From Firmicutes bacterium HGW-Firmicutes-8 (GTDB lineage: Bacteria > Bacillota > Thermincolia > Thermincolales > UBA2595), in NCBI GenBank assembly GCA_002840165.1, contig PGZN01000006.1, forward strand, positions 1-60,618: a stretch of DNA of 60,618 bases. Direction: 5' to 3'. The translations under genes were made by a program, and so were the position numbers. The notes under the pieces are model-generated. The model did not search any database. It saw nothing but the letters and a program-made list of their open reading frames with translations, and was not told the DNA's origin. Below are positions 36,847 through 45,151 of the stretch, piece by piece. Position 1 is the first letter of the stretch. Each line of letters begins with the position of its first letter.

Positions 36847-37422
36847 TTACCTCTTCATCTTATCAACTAAATTAGCAGCTTCTACGGGATCCATTACACT
36901 CAATATTTTACCTACCTTCTCATCTTCGAGGTTCTGTAAAATCCCGATTACTACTTCATCGGATAAATTGTTCATAATCTTAACTGCCGCATCTGGTTTC
37001 ATTTCAGCATAGTATTTAGCCAATTTTTCATAACTTAACTGGGCTCCCTCTTGTTTGCTTTTTGAGGCCTGAAGCAAATCCAGAGTAATTTGCAGGTTAT
37101 TTTTGGTTTCCATTAGGGTCTGTTTTTCTTTGTTAACAACTTCCAGCCTTTTCTCCAGTTCTCCTGCATTCTTCTTTAGTTTTTCGATTTCAGCGGATAG
37201 TTTCTTATTCTCATCTTCTAACGGATTTTTTACCACCTTTACCGGTTTAGGGATTGTGCCTTTCTCATAGACCGGCAGCATCTTCCCCACGACCGGTATC
37301 TTTTGCACAGCTTTGTAGACATTAATTACAGCCAGGAAGTCTAAAACCCATACGGTTCCGGCAATTAGCCCGAGGATTAGGAAAACAATTAGTACCCTTT
37401 TCAGAATACGTTTCACCCGCAT
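36847..37422 (-). CDS. MotE/YlxF-like protein with MgtE N-terminal-type domain
   Basis: A 191-aa protein with one N-terminal helix (VLIVFLILGLIAGTVWVLDF), a long coiled coil (about 72-125) and a C-terminal MgtE-N-like helical domain (YAEMKPDAAVKIMNNLSDEV, ILSVMDPVEAANLVDKMKR). The family includes YlxF of Bacillus, in the same place between fliJ and fliK, and MotE, a chaperone for MotC. The exact role here is unproven. Confidence 0.88.
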   Translation of the reverse strand: MRVKRILKRVLIVFLILGLIAGTVWVLDFLAVINVYKAVQKIPVVGKMLPVYEKGTIPKPVKVVKNPLEDENKKLSAEIEKLKKNAGELEKRLEVVNKEKQTLMETKNNLQITLDLLQASKSKQEGAQLSYEKLAKYYAEMKPDAAVKIMNNLSDEVVIGILQNLEDEKVGKILSVMDPVEAANLVDKMKR

Positions 37423-37439
37423 TAATAATTAACCTCCCG

Positions 37440-37892
37440 TTATACCGCCGAATCCTTGTGTACATACCCTATCGTAGCCATTTCGTCAATCTGTTTCTGC
37501 TCTTCACGCAGGAATTCCCTCATATATTCCTGGTAATGCCGGGTTTTTAATTTCTCCAGGATTTTTCTTTTCTTCATTATTTCCAGCAGTTTACTTCTGA
37601 CCCGTTCCATTTCCAGCCGGGAATCCTCTGTTTTTTCTTCCTGCTGCTTTATCCGTTCATTCAACACCGGAATATAATCCTGGCAGTTTTTGATTTCCAA
37701 AACATCAATATTTTTAACCTGTTTTCCCCGCAGAATATCTTGAATCTCAACCAACCGGTTTTTCAAACCCGTGAGCATCCGCAGGTTTTGTTTATATACC
37801 TTGGTAGCTTGGTATAGTTTTTCTTTCTGGATATCTTCTTCTTTTAATTTTATATCAAGAGCAGTCTGCAGCTTAAACAAAAAAGGTTTCAT
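37440..37892 (-). CDS. fliJ: Flagellar export chaperone FliJ
   Basis: Coiled-coil stalk protein of 150 aa that links the FliI ring to FlhA. Almost wholly charged helix: FLFKLQTALDIKLKEEDIQK at the N-terminus, the family's usual start. ATG start, 17 bp after fliI. Confidence 0.92.
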   Translation of the reverse strand: MKPFLFKLQTALDIKLKEEDIQKEKLYQATKVYKQNLRMLTGLKNRLVEIQDILRGKQVKNIDVLEIKNCQDYIPVLNERIKQQEEKTEDSRLEMERVRSKLLEIMKKRKILEKLKTRHYQEYMREFLREEQKQIDEMATIGYVHKDSAV

Positions 37893-37909
37893 AATTTCTC
37901 AGCTCCCTC

Positions 37910-39232
37910 TCAGGCTGGCAACGGTATCCCAGTTAGTGACTTTAGGAGGGTTACGGCAGTGTCGAACGTATACTGTTCGGGGACACCCTGTTTTAGGTAC
38001 TCCACAATCGCATCTATCTTGGAAATGGCGTTGTCTATTTTGGGGTTGCTGCCTTTGGCATAAGCTCCGATATCTATCAGATCCTTGGCGTCTTTGTAGG
38101 TGGCCAGAACGCTTCTAACATCGTCGGCCGCTTTCAAATGCTCTTCTCTGACAATATCAATCATAACCCTGCTGACACTGGCCAGGATATCAATGGCCGG
38201 GTAGTGGTTCTGCATCGCCAGTTCCCTCGTCAGCACAATATGACCGTCTAAAATTCCCCTTACTGCGTCAGCGATAGGTTCGTTCGTATCATCACCCTCT
38301 ACAAGCACCGTATATAACCCTGTAATTGTCCCTTGAGAGGATGTCCCCGACCTTTCCAGCAGCTTGGGCAGGATGGCAAAGACTGATGGTGTATATCCAC
38401 GGGTAGCGGGCGGCTCCCCTACCGCTAACCCGACTTCTCTCTGCGACATAGCAAACCTGGTAACTGAATCCATCATTAACATCACATCAAGGCCCTGGTC
38501 TCTAAAATACTCGGCGACGGTCGTAGCCACCAGCGCCCCTTTTAACCGCACGAGGGCCGGTTGGTCGGATGTTGCCACGATGACAACCGACCGCTTTAAC
38601 CCTTCCTCCCCCAGGTCTTTTTCAAGGAATTCCCTTACTTCCCTGCCGCGTTCTCCAACGAGGGCAATAACATTTACATCAGCTGAAGTATTTCGTGCTA
38701 TCATCCCAAGCAGTGTACTTTTACCGACCCCGCTGCCGGAAAAAATCCCTATCCTCTGCCCTTTACCGATAGTCAAAATCCCGTCAATTGCCTTTACCCC
38801 CATTGACAACGGTTCAGTAATCCGCTTTCTTTCTAAGGGGTTCAGAGGATTCCCGTTTACCGGGTACTCATCAATTGTCTCAACAGGGCCCAAACTGTCT
38901 AAGGGCTTACCCAGGCCGTCTAAAATCCGGCCTAATAGCTTTGGACCAACTCCCACCCGGAAACTGTCTCCACTAGCTACAACTTCGCATCCCGGGCCAA
39001 TTCCCCGCAGGTCACCCAATGGCATCAGCAGGATTTTGTTTTCTTTAAACCCCACTACTTCGGCCTGAATACGGGTAGAACCGTTATTAGGGAAAACATA
39101 ACACAGGTCTCCCAGGTTCGCTCCCGGACCTTGGGATTCAATAATCAGCCCGATTACCTGAGTTACTTTACCATTGGTCTTAATCGGTTCAGTCTTTTCA
39201 ATTGCTTGGAAATACTTTTCATATTTAAGCAT
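37910..39232 (-). CDS. fliI: Flagellum-specific ATPase FliI
   Basis: Export ATPase related to F1-beta. Walker A SGSGVGKST at residues 165-173, then the ERGREVREFLEKDL block, Walker B VMLMMDSVTRFAMSQREVGL, and GEPPATRGYTPSVFA. At 440 aa it is normal. ATG overlaps the end of fliH by eight bases. Confidence 0.98.
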   Translation of the reverse strand: MLKYEKYFQAIEKTEPIKTNGKVTQVIGLIIESQGPGANLGDLCYVFPNNGSTRIQAEVVGFKENKILLMPLGDLRGIGPGCEVVASGDSFRVGVGPKLLGRILDGLGKPLDSLGPVETIDEYPVNGNPLNPLERKRITEPLSMGVKAIDGILTIGKGQRIGIFSGSGVGKSTLLGMIARNTSADVNVIALVGERGREVREFLEKDLGEEGLKRSVVIVATSDQPALVRLKGALVATTVAEYFRDQGLDVMLMMDSVTRFAMSQREVGLAVGEPPATRGYTPSVFAILPKLLERSGTSSQGTITGLYTVLVEGDDTNEPIADAVRGILDGHIVLTRELAMQNHYPAIDILASVSRVMIDIVREEHLKAADDVRSVLATYKDAKDLIDIGAYAKGSNPKIDNAISKIDAIVEYLKQGVPEQYTFDTAVTLLKSLTGIPLPA

Positions 39233-40040
39233 TTGGGCTCACTTCCATCAATGCCTGCTTTATCTCGCCTAACTGGCGCTCAACCCTGGCATCTACTGTG
39301 CCGTTGGAACTTTCAACGACACATCCACCTGGAGCTATCGTGGGATCAGCCAGGACTTTCAATTTCCTGACCCCTTTGGCTGACTGCTTAATTTCGTCTT
39401 GGGCATTAATAGTGCTGTCCATGTTTTCCGGGTTGACCCTGACTGTAAGTTCCTCCCGGTCACCCACCTTCTGAATGGCCCGTTTCACTATTTCAACGAT
39501 TATCTCAGGGCTGGTAGCCAGTTCCCGGCCGATAACTTTCCTGCTCACCGCTACCGCCAGTTGAACTACCTCATCTTCAGAACCGGCAATGATTTTTTGC
39601 TTTTCCTCGTGGGCCTTCTCCACCAGATTTTGGGCCTCCTGAAGTTTGCTGTTATATTCTTCTTCCACAACCTTGTGGCCTTCTTCATAACCACCCTGCC
39701 ATCCATGGTGAAAAGCTTCTTCCTCAATTTGTTTTAACTTGTCCCGGCCATCATTAATAATTTTTTGAGCTTCTGTATTAGCGTTAGCAATTATTTTCTC
39801 AGATTCCTGGCGAGCTGTTTGAATCAGCTCCTTAACCATCTGTTCCGTTTCCTGAAGTATTTCCCTGGCCTGGTTTTTTACATGCCCTACATCTTGTTCG
39901 TATTCCAGGCCTGCCAGTCCCGCCCCCAATGTCTCCAGGCTGCCGCCTGCTTCTACCCTCAGGAAATCGGTTGAACCATCATTCTCTATCACTCTGGGGG
40001 ATTGAATTTGGACGAAGAAGGATTTAATCACTCTAGACAA
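39225..40040 (-). CDS. fliH: Flagellar assembly protein FliH
   Basis: Regulator of the FliI ATPase. The 271-aa product has a long central coiled coil with GxxxG-like spacing (HHGWQGGYEEGHKVVEEEYN) and the C-terminal V-ATPase E-like domain (VSRKVIGRELATSPEIIVEI, VRVNPENMDST). TTG start overlapping the fliG stop by eight bases, with GGAGATGAGATAA before it. Confidence 0.95.
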   Translation of the reverse strand: MSRVIKSFFVQIQSPRVIENDGSTDFLRVEAGGSLETLGAGLAGLEYEQDVGHVKNQAREILQETEQMVKELIQTARQESEKIIANANTEAQKIINDGRDKLKQIEEEAFHHGWQGGYEEGHKVVEEEYNSKLQEAQNLVEKAHEEKQKIIAGSEDEVVQLAVAVSRKVIGRELATSPEIIVEIVKRAIQKVGDREELTVRVNPENMDSTINAQDEIKQSAKGVRKLKVLADPTIAPGGCVVESSNGTVDARVERQLGEIKQALMEVSPNA

Positions 40041-41037
40041 TTATCTCATCTCCTCCGCCGCGGGCAACAATAATTTCCCCGGCTTCTTCCAGCTTCCTGA
40101 TTATATTAACTATCCGCTGCTGGGCATCTTCAACATCGCGCAGCCGTACAGGTCCCATAAATTCCATATCTTCCTTCAACATATCAGCAGCCCGTTTTGA
40201 CATGTTCTTTCCAACTTTGGCGCCAACCTCTTCATTAGAACCCTTCAGAGCCAGGGCCAGGTCTTTACTGTCGACCTCCCGCATAATCTGTTGGATAGCC
40301 CGGTCGTCAAGCTGGACGATATCTTCAAACACAAACATCCGTTTTTTAATTTCTTCAGCCATTTCCGGATCCTGAATTTCCAAACTCTCCATGATTGTCT
40401 TCTCTGTGGTACGGTCGACCCGGTTTAAGATATCAACTACAGACTGGACCCCACCGGCGCTGGCAAAGTCTTCTGAAACCACAGCCGAAAGCTTTCTCTC
40501 CAGATGGCGTTCAATCTCCCTGATGACTTCCGGGGAAGTCCGGTCCATGATAGCAATCCTTTTGGCCACATCGGCCTGGCGGTCCGGCGGCAGTGCGGAA
40601 AGGATTGCCGCTGCTTGTTCAGGCGCAAGATAGGCAATAATCAAAGCCAGCGTCTGGGGGTGTTCGGATTGGATAAAGTTCAGGAGTTGGGATGGGTCTG
40701 TTTTGCGGACAAAATCAAACGGCTTGACCTGAAGGGTAGCTGTAAGCCTTTGGATTATATCAAGGGCCTTTTGGGAACCAAGAGCCTTTTCAAGGACGTC
40801 CTTGGCGTAGTCGATACCCCCGGAAGATATATATTCCTTAGCCACCAGCAGGTCAAAAAACTCTGCAATGATCACACCTTTGTCTTCACTGGAAACCTTC
40901 CGGATGTTTGCTATCTCAAGAGTAAGCTGCTCAATTTCCTCATCTTTGAGATGTTTATAAATCTGTGCCGAAACCTCCGGACCCAGTGATATCAAAAGAA
41001 TTGCTGCTTTCTGTTTTCCATTTAAGGTCTTGGCCAT
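40033..41037 (-). CDS. fliG: Flagellar motor switch protein FliG
   Basis: Rotor protein that contacts the stator. All three parts are present in 334 aa: the N-terminal FliF-binding domain (KQKAAILLISLGPEVSAQIY), the middle domain with EHPQTLALIIAYL, and the C-terminal domain with the charged helix QQIMREVDSKDLALALKGSN. ATG behind GAGGTGAAA. Confidence 0.98.
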   Translation of the reverse strand: MAKTLNGKQKAAILLISLGPEVSAQIYKHLKDEEIEQLTLEIANIRKVSSEDKGVIIAEFFDLLVAKEYISSGGIDYAKDVLEKALGSQKALDIIQRLTATLQVKPFDFVRKTDPSQLLNFIQSEHPQTLALIIAYLAPEQAAAILSALPPDRQADVAKRIAIMDRTSPEVIREIERHLERKLSAVVSEDFASAGGVQSVVDILNRVDRTTEKTIMESLEIQDPEMAEEIKKRMFVFEDIVQLDDRAIQQIMREVDSKDLALALKGSNEEVGAKVGKNMSKRAADMLKEDMEFMGPVRLRDVEDAQQRIVNIIRKLEEAGEIIVARGGGDEIIV

Positions 41038-41049
41038 CCGGTTTCACCT

Positions 41050-42612
41050 CTATTCTTCGGCCAACCACGTTTTAAGTAACTGCGCAATATCGTCCGGGTG
41101 GTCTTTGGCGACTTTTTCTACCTGATCCTTCATGCGTTTCTGTTCTTTTTCCTCCTGAGACAGTACCGGTTCCGTTGATATAAATTCATCCACCGGCAGT
41201 GGGGTGACAAACTCCCCGACCACTGCAGCTTCTTCTGCCTTGGCCCGCCGCTTTTTGATGACAATGCTGGCCACTACTCCGCTGATAATCAACAGGGCTA
41301 AAGCGGCCAGCCCTCCATATACCATCATCTGCTGCCGCTGTTCAGCCTTGGCAATTTCAGACTTCAGCTGGTCTTGGTACTCAGTATTGAAATCCATCCC
41401 GGCAACCGAAATCTGGTCTCCTCTTGTCTGTTCAAATCCAGTCGCATTCTTCACCGCATTTTCAATGTCTCCGAGCTGTTTGGCATCGATGACTTTGTCA
41501 ATAACAACTGCTACAGACAGCCTTTTTACACTGCCAGGAGCGATGTCTTTCACTGTTTCAGTCTTATCAACCTCGTAATTTGTAATTGTGCCGCTGGTTG
41601 TCTTGTCACTGCTACCTGTCCCACCGCCTGTTACATATCCGGGGATATTGCTGTCTGTGCCGGGCACTCCTGTGTTATCAGTAGTAGTAGACTTACTGGT
41701 CTCCTCATTAACCTGTTTACTCCTGACCACATTATTGCCATACAGTTCCGATTTTTCCTGGATCTTATCGAAATCCAAATCGGCCTGGACCCTGACCACT
41801 GCTTTACCTATTCCGACAATGCGTTCAAGCATACTTTGAACAGAGTTCTGCATCTCTTTTTGGTACTGCTTTTGGAGTTGGTTCTGGGTTACAGTAAGTT
41901 TTTGGCTGCGTGATTCCTCATCAGAGCCTATATCCTCGGACAGAATGTTGCCCGCCATATCGACCACAGTGATATTTTCCGGTTTCAATCCCTCGACACT
42001 GTTTGATACAAGCTTGACCAGTCCTTTGACCTGGCCTGCTTCAAGTGACTTATTCGGCCCCAGCTTTATCATTACAGCTGCCGTAGCATTTTGCTGTTGG
42101 TCCATAAAAAGAGAAGGTTCGGGTGTGACTATGTGGACCCTGGCCTTTTCGACCTCGGCCATACCCTCTATAGTACGGGTTAATTCACCCTGGAGTGCGC
42201 GAAGGTACCTGGCCCGGCGGTCAGTGTCTGTCTCCCCGAACTTGGTATTATCAAAACTCTCGAATCCGACAACCCCTCCAGTAGGAAGGCCTTCACTGGC
42301 CATATCGAGACGGGTTTGGGTGATATCCTTGGAAGGGACCATGATGGTCGTCCCTTTTTCGGTACCACCGGTATCGGAAACCTGATACAAAATTTTCTTT
42401 TCTTTTAGTTTCGCTACAATCTGCCCCGCCTGTTGGTCGTCTAATTGGGTGAATAAGGCTCCGTAGTCCGGCTTAGTCGCTCCCCGGGCCAGAAGAATCA
42501 AGGTTCCGAACAGGAGGACGGCCGAACAACCGATAATTATTTTCTGCGTTTTAGTCATCTTTTGCCACAACTCGATAGCTTGCGTTTTCAGTTGCAACAA
42601 ATATTCTCTCAT
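41050..42612 (-). CDS. fliF: Flagellar M-ring protein FliF
   Basis: MS-ring protein of 520 aa with two membrane helices (GCSAVLLFGTLILLA near 28-43 and YGGLAALALLIISGVVASIV near 430-450). The periplasmic ring-building motifs are present: YQVSDTGGTEKGTTIMVPSK, ALQGELTRTIEGMAEVEKAR, and the C-terminal FliG-binding tail PDDIAQLLKTWLAEE. ATG start. A loop of about 45 Ser/Thr/Gly residues near 310-350 is low complexity. Confidence 0.98.
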   Translation of the reverse strand: MREYLLQLKTQAIELWQKMTKTQKIIIGCSAVLLFGTLILLARGATKPDYGALFTQLDDQQAGQIVAKLKEKKILYQVSDTGGTEKGTTIMVPSKDITQTRLDMASEGLPTGGVVGFESFDNTKFGETDTDRRARYLRALQGELTRTIEGMAEVEKARVHIVTPEPSLFMDQQQNATAAVMIKLGPNKSLEAGQVKGLVKLVSNSVEGLKPENITVVDMAGNILSEDIGSDEESRSQKLTVTQNQLQKQYQKEMQNSVQSMLERIVGIGKAVVRVQADLDFDKIQEKSELYGNNVVRSKQVNEETSKSTTTDNTGVPGTDSNIPGYVTGGGTGSSDKTTSGTITNYEVDKTETVKDIAPGSVKRLSVAVVIDKVIDAKQLGDIENAVKNATGFEQTRGDQISVAGMDFNTEYQDQLKSEIAKAEQRQQMMVYGGLAALALLIISGVVASIVIKKRRAKAEEAAVVGEFVTPLPVDEFISTEPVLSQEEKEQKRMKDQVEKVAKDHPDDIAQLLKTWLAEE

Positions 42613-42655
42613 TAAGCCAAGTCACCTCATCTCACGTGTTCGAGAAAAAATACCG

Positions 42656-42955
42656 TTATATCTGCATCCTCATAATCTCCTGATATGCTTCGATTACTTT
42701 GTTTCGAATCTGAAGTGTGAGTTGAAAAGCAATATTAGACTTTTCAGCTGCTATCATCACCTGGGCGATATCATCTATCTGACCCGTCACCAGCTTGGTT
42801 TTCATGTCAGATGACTGCTGGTCGAGTGAATTCACCTCATCGATGGCCTGTTTCAACAAATCGCCAAACCCAACACTCTGGTCATCAACCGGTTTTTGTT
42901 CGGTAATCCTTTGTCCTGGCTGAATCATCGCCAGGGGATTTGTATTTATATTCAC
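42656..42955 (-). CDS. fliE: Flagellar hook-basal body protein FliE
   Basis: A 99-aa joint between the MS ring and the rod. The typical C-terminal block reads DDIAQVMIAAEKSNIAFQLT and LQIRNKVIEAYQEIMRMQI. GTG start behind AGGAGG, 12 bp after flgC. Confidence 0.96.
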   Translation of the reverse strand: MNINTNPLAMIQPGQRITEQKPVDDQSVGFGDLLKQAIDEVNSLDQQSSDMKTKLVTGQIDDIAQVMIAAEKSNIAFQLTLQIRNKVIEAYQEIMRMQI

Positions 42956-42967
42956 TTATTCAACCTC

Positions 42968-43411
42968 CTATCGTCCTATTTCCAAGGCTTTTAACGCGAT
43001 ATCCTTAGATGCCCTAATTGAGGTCGTGTTGGCCTCATATGCTCTGGTAGCTGAAATCATGTTCACCATTTCGGTCACGATATTGACATTAGGCATTCTT
43101 ACATAGCCTTGAGCGTCAGCATCCGGATGATTGGGGTCATACTGCATCTTAAACGGGCTGCTGTCCTCAATTATCCCCACTACTCGTACCCCATTGCCAA
43201 TCTTCTGCTGTTCTAAGGCTTCATTGAAAACTCCGGCAAAACGGTTTTCATTTTCCCTTGATTCAAATAAGACAACTTTTCTTCTGTATGGCCCACCGGC
43301 CGGGGTCCTTGTTGTATTGACATTGGCAATGTTCTCAGAGATGGTATCCATTCTGAGTCTCTGGGCCGTCAGACCTGATGAACTTATATCGATAGCATTA
43401 AATAAACTCAT
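42968..43411 (-). CDS. flgC: Flagellar rod protein FlgC
   Basis: Proximal rod protein, 147 aa, with N-terminal SSGLTAQRLRMDTISENIAN and C-terminal NVNIVTEMVNMISATRAYEA and NTTSIRASKDIALKALEIGR motifs. ATG start, three bases after flgB. Confidence 0.97.
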   Translation of the reverse strand: MSLFNAIDISSSGLTAQRLRMDTISENIANVNTTRTPAGGPYRRKVVLFESRENENRFAGVFNEALEQQKIGNGVRVVGIIEDSSPFKMQYDPNHPDADAQGYVRMPNVNIVTEMVNMISATRAYEANTTSIRASKDIALKALEIGR

Positions 43412-43414
43412 AAC

Positions 43415-43828
43415 TTACCTCCCAGCTATGGCTGACTTCAGTTTTTGAAACTCCCCGTTTAACTCCTGAGCAATGGCCTGATACATAATTTCATTTTTGG
43501 CCAGGGCCGCCATTTCCCTGTCAATGTCCACATTATTTCCGTCATTCCGCATTGTTGTATCTTTTTCAATCACCGTCTGCGGAGAAACGTTGATAACAGA
43601 AGGGCTGCCAATCGGAATATGTTTCTCATTCGTCCTGAAACCCAAAAAAGTGTTGTTCTGTGAGAGCGCTTTGCGCAGTTCTTCTTCAAAAACGACATCT
43701 GACCTTTTATATCCAGGGGTCTCAACATTAGCCAGGTTATTGGCAATTACAGTGTTTCGCAGCGAGGCTGCATTGAGGCCCTGTTCCAGTACACTCATGG
43801 TTTTGTTGAATAAAAGCCTGTCAATCAA
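43415..43828 (-). CDS. flgB: Flagellar rod protein FlgB
   Basis: Proximal rod protein and first gene of the fla/che operon. NTVIANNLANVETPGYKRSD is the family signature, and the C-terminal helix reads NNVDIDREMAALAKNEIMYQ. TTG 43828 (137 aa) has AAGGAG eight bases upstream; the GTG at 43837 lies in the site. The terminator of the upstream c-di-GMP riboswitch ends 18 bases before this start, so expression of the entire operon depends on it. Confidence 0.96.
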   Translation of the reverse strand: MIDRLLFNKTMSVLEQGLNAASLRNTVIANNLANVETPGYKRSDVVFEEELRKALSQNNTFLGFRTNEKHIPIGSPSVINVSPQTVIEKDTTMRNDGNNVDIDREMAALAKNEIMYQAIAQELNGEFQKLKSAIAGR

Positions 43829-43845
43829 GAAAACCACTCCTTCTT

Positions 43846-43882
43846 AAAAATAAAAATCCAAACTACCGCTACCGTAGTTTGG
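43846..43882 (-). terminator. Intrinsic terminator of the riboswitch expression platform
   Basis: Arms ccaaactaccg and cggtagtttgg, in plus-strand terms 43858-43882, form an 11-bp stem with a 3-nt loop. The minus-strand tail is ATTTTTATTTTT. It lies between the c-di-GMP aptamer and flgB. CCAAAC at the aptamer's 5' edge (about 44075-44080) could compete for the GTTTGG arm, a possible antiterminator. Confidence 0.9.
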
Positions 43883-43885
43883 CAT

Positions 43886-44085
43886 AACAATACTGACCTC
43901 CCTTCAGTAGCCCGGCAACCGTAGCTCAAGCCTTTACAAGTGAGTCAGAAGTTAACAGCATTGATATTTGCATTACAGCTATATGTCAACTGCAAACTTT
44001 TGCTTTATGTACCGACTTAGCCTATAGGTCCGTAGCTTTGCGCCTCTATCTTTCGATAAATTTGCCCTTATCAAAGTTTGGTTGT
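43886..44085 (-). ncRNA. c-di-GMP-I riboswitch (GEMM-I) upstream of flgB, with an extended P3
   Basis: Read on the minus strand: GGGCAAA (44067-44061), a stem closed by the GAAA tetraloop (CGAAAG, 44055-44050), GGCGCAAAGC (44044-44035), then CTACGGACCTATAGG, the tetraloop-receptor strand. The other receptor strand CTACGG is followed by TTGCCGGGCTAC (to 43907). These are the conserved GEMM-I parts in order. GCUAAGUC (44021-44014) pairs with GGCUUGAGC (43932-43924) with one bulged G, closing P3. Between them lies an 81-nt insertion (43933-44013). The same placement, upstream of flgB and with a terminator, is known for the Cd1 riboswitch of Clostridioides difficile, where c-di-GMP turns flagellar genes off; the sign here is inferred. 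Confidence 0.9.
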
Positions 44086-44104
44086 TTTCAGGAATAAAAA
44101 TGTA

Positions 44105-44131
44105 ACTTAGGATAAGTTATATAAAGCTTTA
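44105..44131 (-). promoter_or_regulatory. Candidate sigma-D-type promoter of the fla/che operon
   Basis: Minus strand TAAA (44131-44128), exactly 15 nt, then TCCTAAGT (44112-44105). The -35 matches the sigma-28 consensus; the -10 matches only four of eight. The implied start near 44098 is just before the aptamer, which supports it. No better sigma-A pair was found in 44090-44180. The rest of 44086-44321 is very AT rich. Confidence 0.3.
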
Positions 44132-44277
44132 GTGCTATATTTCGTCATATTTTTCAATATTCCTACTTATATTTACATTTTTTTATATTTTTTTTGCAGA
44201 TTAATCAAAAATACTTTCATATTGTTTTCCATCACTACTATTTTTCGCCATTGTTAAACAAAATCCTCTTTTTTATC

Positions 44278-44303
44278 AGCCAAATTCTTAGAATATCTTG
44301 GCT
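44278..44303. promoter_or_regulatory. Dyad with a CodY-box-like centre
   Basis: AGCCAA and TTGGCT (44278-44283, 44298-44303) flank AATTCTTAGAATATC (44283-44297). The 15-mer differs from the CodY box AATTTTCWGAAAATT at four positions. It sits between codY and the fla/che promoter region, and CodY is known to repress fla/che in B. subtilis. Confidence 0.3.
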
Positions 44304-44321
44304 CAATGGACAATTGATTGC

Positions 44322-44358
44322 AAGAAATAAACCACAGAAAATCTGTGGTTTATTTCTT
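44322..44358 (-). terminator. Terminator overlapping the 3' end of codY
   Basis: Perfect 16-bp arms aagaaataaaccacag (44322-44337) and ctgtggtttatttctt (44343-44358) with a five-base loop. The codY TAA lies inside the stem. It insulates the fla/che operon from the housekeeping run upstream. Confidence 0.9.
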
Positions 44359-45132
44359 AAGTTTTTGCAGTTCATCAAGAAGTCGTTCATTAAGAATCCG
44401 AATGTAAGTTCCCTTCATCCCGAGCGACTTAGATTCAATAACCCCGGCGCTCTCGAATTTCCTTAAAGCGTTTACGATAACCGATCTTGTAATGCCTACT
44501 CTGTCAGCAATTTTGCTGGCTACGAGGAGACCTTCGTCACCTTTCAGTTCCTCAAAAATGTGTTCAATGGCTTCCAGTTCAGAGTAGGAAAGTGTGCCAA
44601 GGGCTATCTGTACCGCGGCTTTTTTTCTGGCCTCTTCTTCAACCCGCTCCGCTTTGACCCGGAGTATTTCCATTCCGACAACCGTAGCTCCATATTCAGC
44701 AAGGACTAAGTCTTCGTTTGTAAAAGGTACGTTGAATTTCGCCAGAACCAGAGTTCCCAAACGCTCACCGCCGCCTACAATCGGGACGACCGTCATAATT
44801 TTATCCTGGTAAATGCATGCTTCGTCAACATTGAATACACAGTTATTGGACTTCTGATTAAAATTGGCCCTTGTCTCAACTACCCTGAGCAGTCTCTCGT
44901 TATAGTCTTCAGGGAAACGTTCAGCATTTTCGAGGATTTCCCTGATAACATCACAGGCGAACTTGTCCACAAAAGAGTTACCGAGAATTTTACCACGCCG
45001 GCCTACTATATAAGTGTTGGCTCCGATGTTTTCGGTCAGAACGTCGGCCATTTCCTGAAAATCAACTGGGTGTCCTGCAGCTTTTTGTAGAAGCTTGTTT
45101 ATGGCCCTAGTTTTGTCAAGTAAATTCTCCAT
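44350..45132 (-). CDS. codY: GTP- and branched-chain amino acid-sensing repressor CodY
   Basis: Global nutrient regulator. The 260-aa product starts at ATG 45132 ([16 protein letters not shown]) behind GAGGGGGAAAC; the longer frame upstream overlaps hslU. N-terminal GAF ligand domain and C-terminal winged helix with [20 protein letters not shown], the most conserved part. The gene follows hslU as in Bacillus (codVWXY) and precedes flgB. Confidence 0.98.
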   Translation of the reverse strand: MENLLDKTRAINKLLQKAAGHPVDFQEMADVLTENIGANTYIVGRRGKILGNSFVDKFACDVIREILENAERFPEDYNERLLRVVETRANFNQKSNNCVFNVDEACIYQDKIMTVVPIVGGGERLGTLVLAKFNVPFTNEDLVLAEYGATVVGMEILRVKAERVEEEARKKAAVQIALGTLSYSELEAIEHIFEELKGDEGLLVASKIADRVGITRSVIVNALRKFESAGVIESKSLGMKGTYIRILNERLLDELQKLKK

Positions 45133-45151
45133 AAGTTTCCCCCTCATTTTG

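Noticed and set aside
38364-39068. 234-codon plus-strand frame
   Set aside because: Antisense shadow of fliI, which is intact and conserved.
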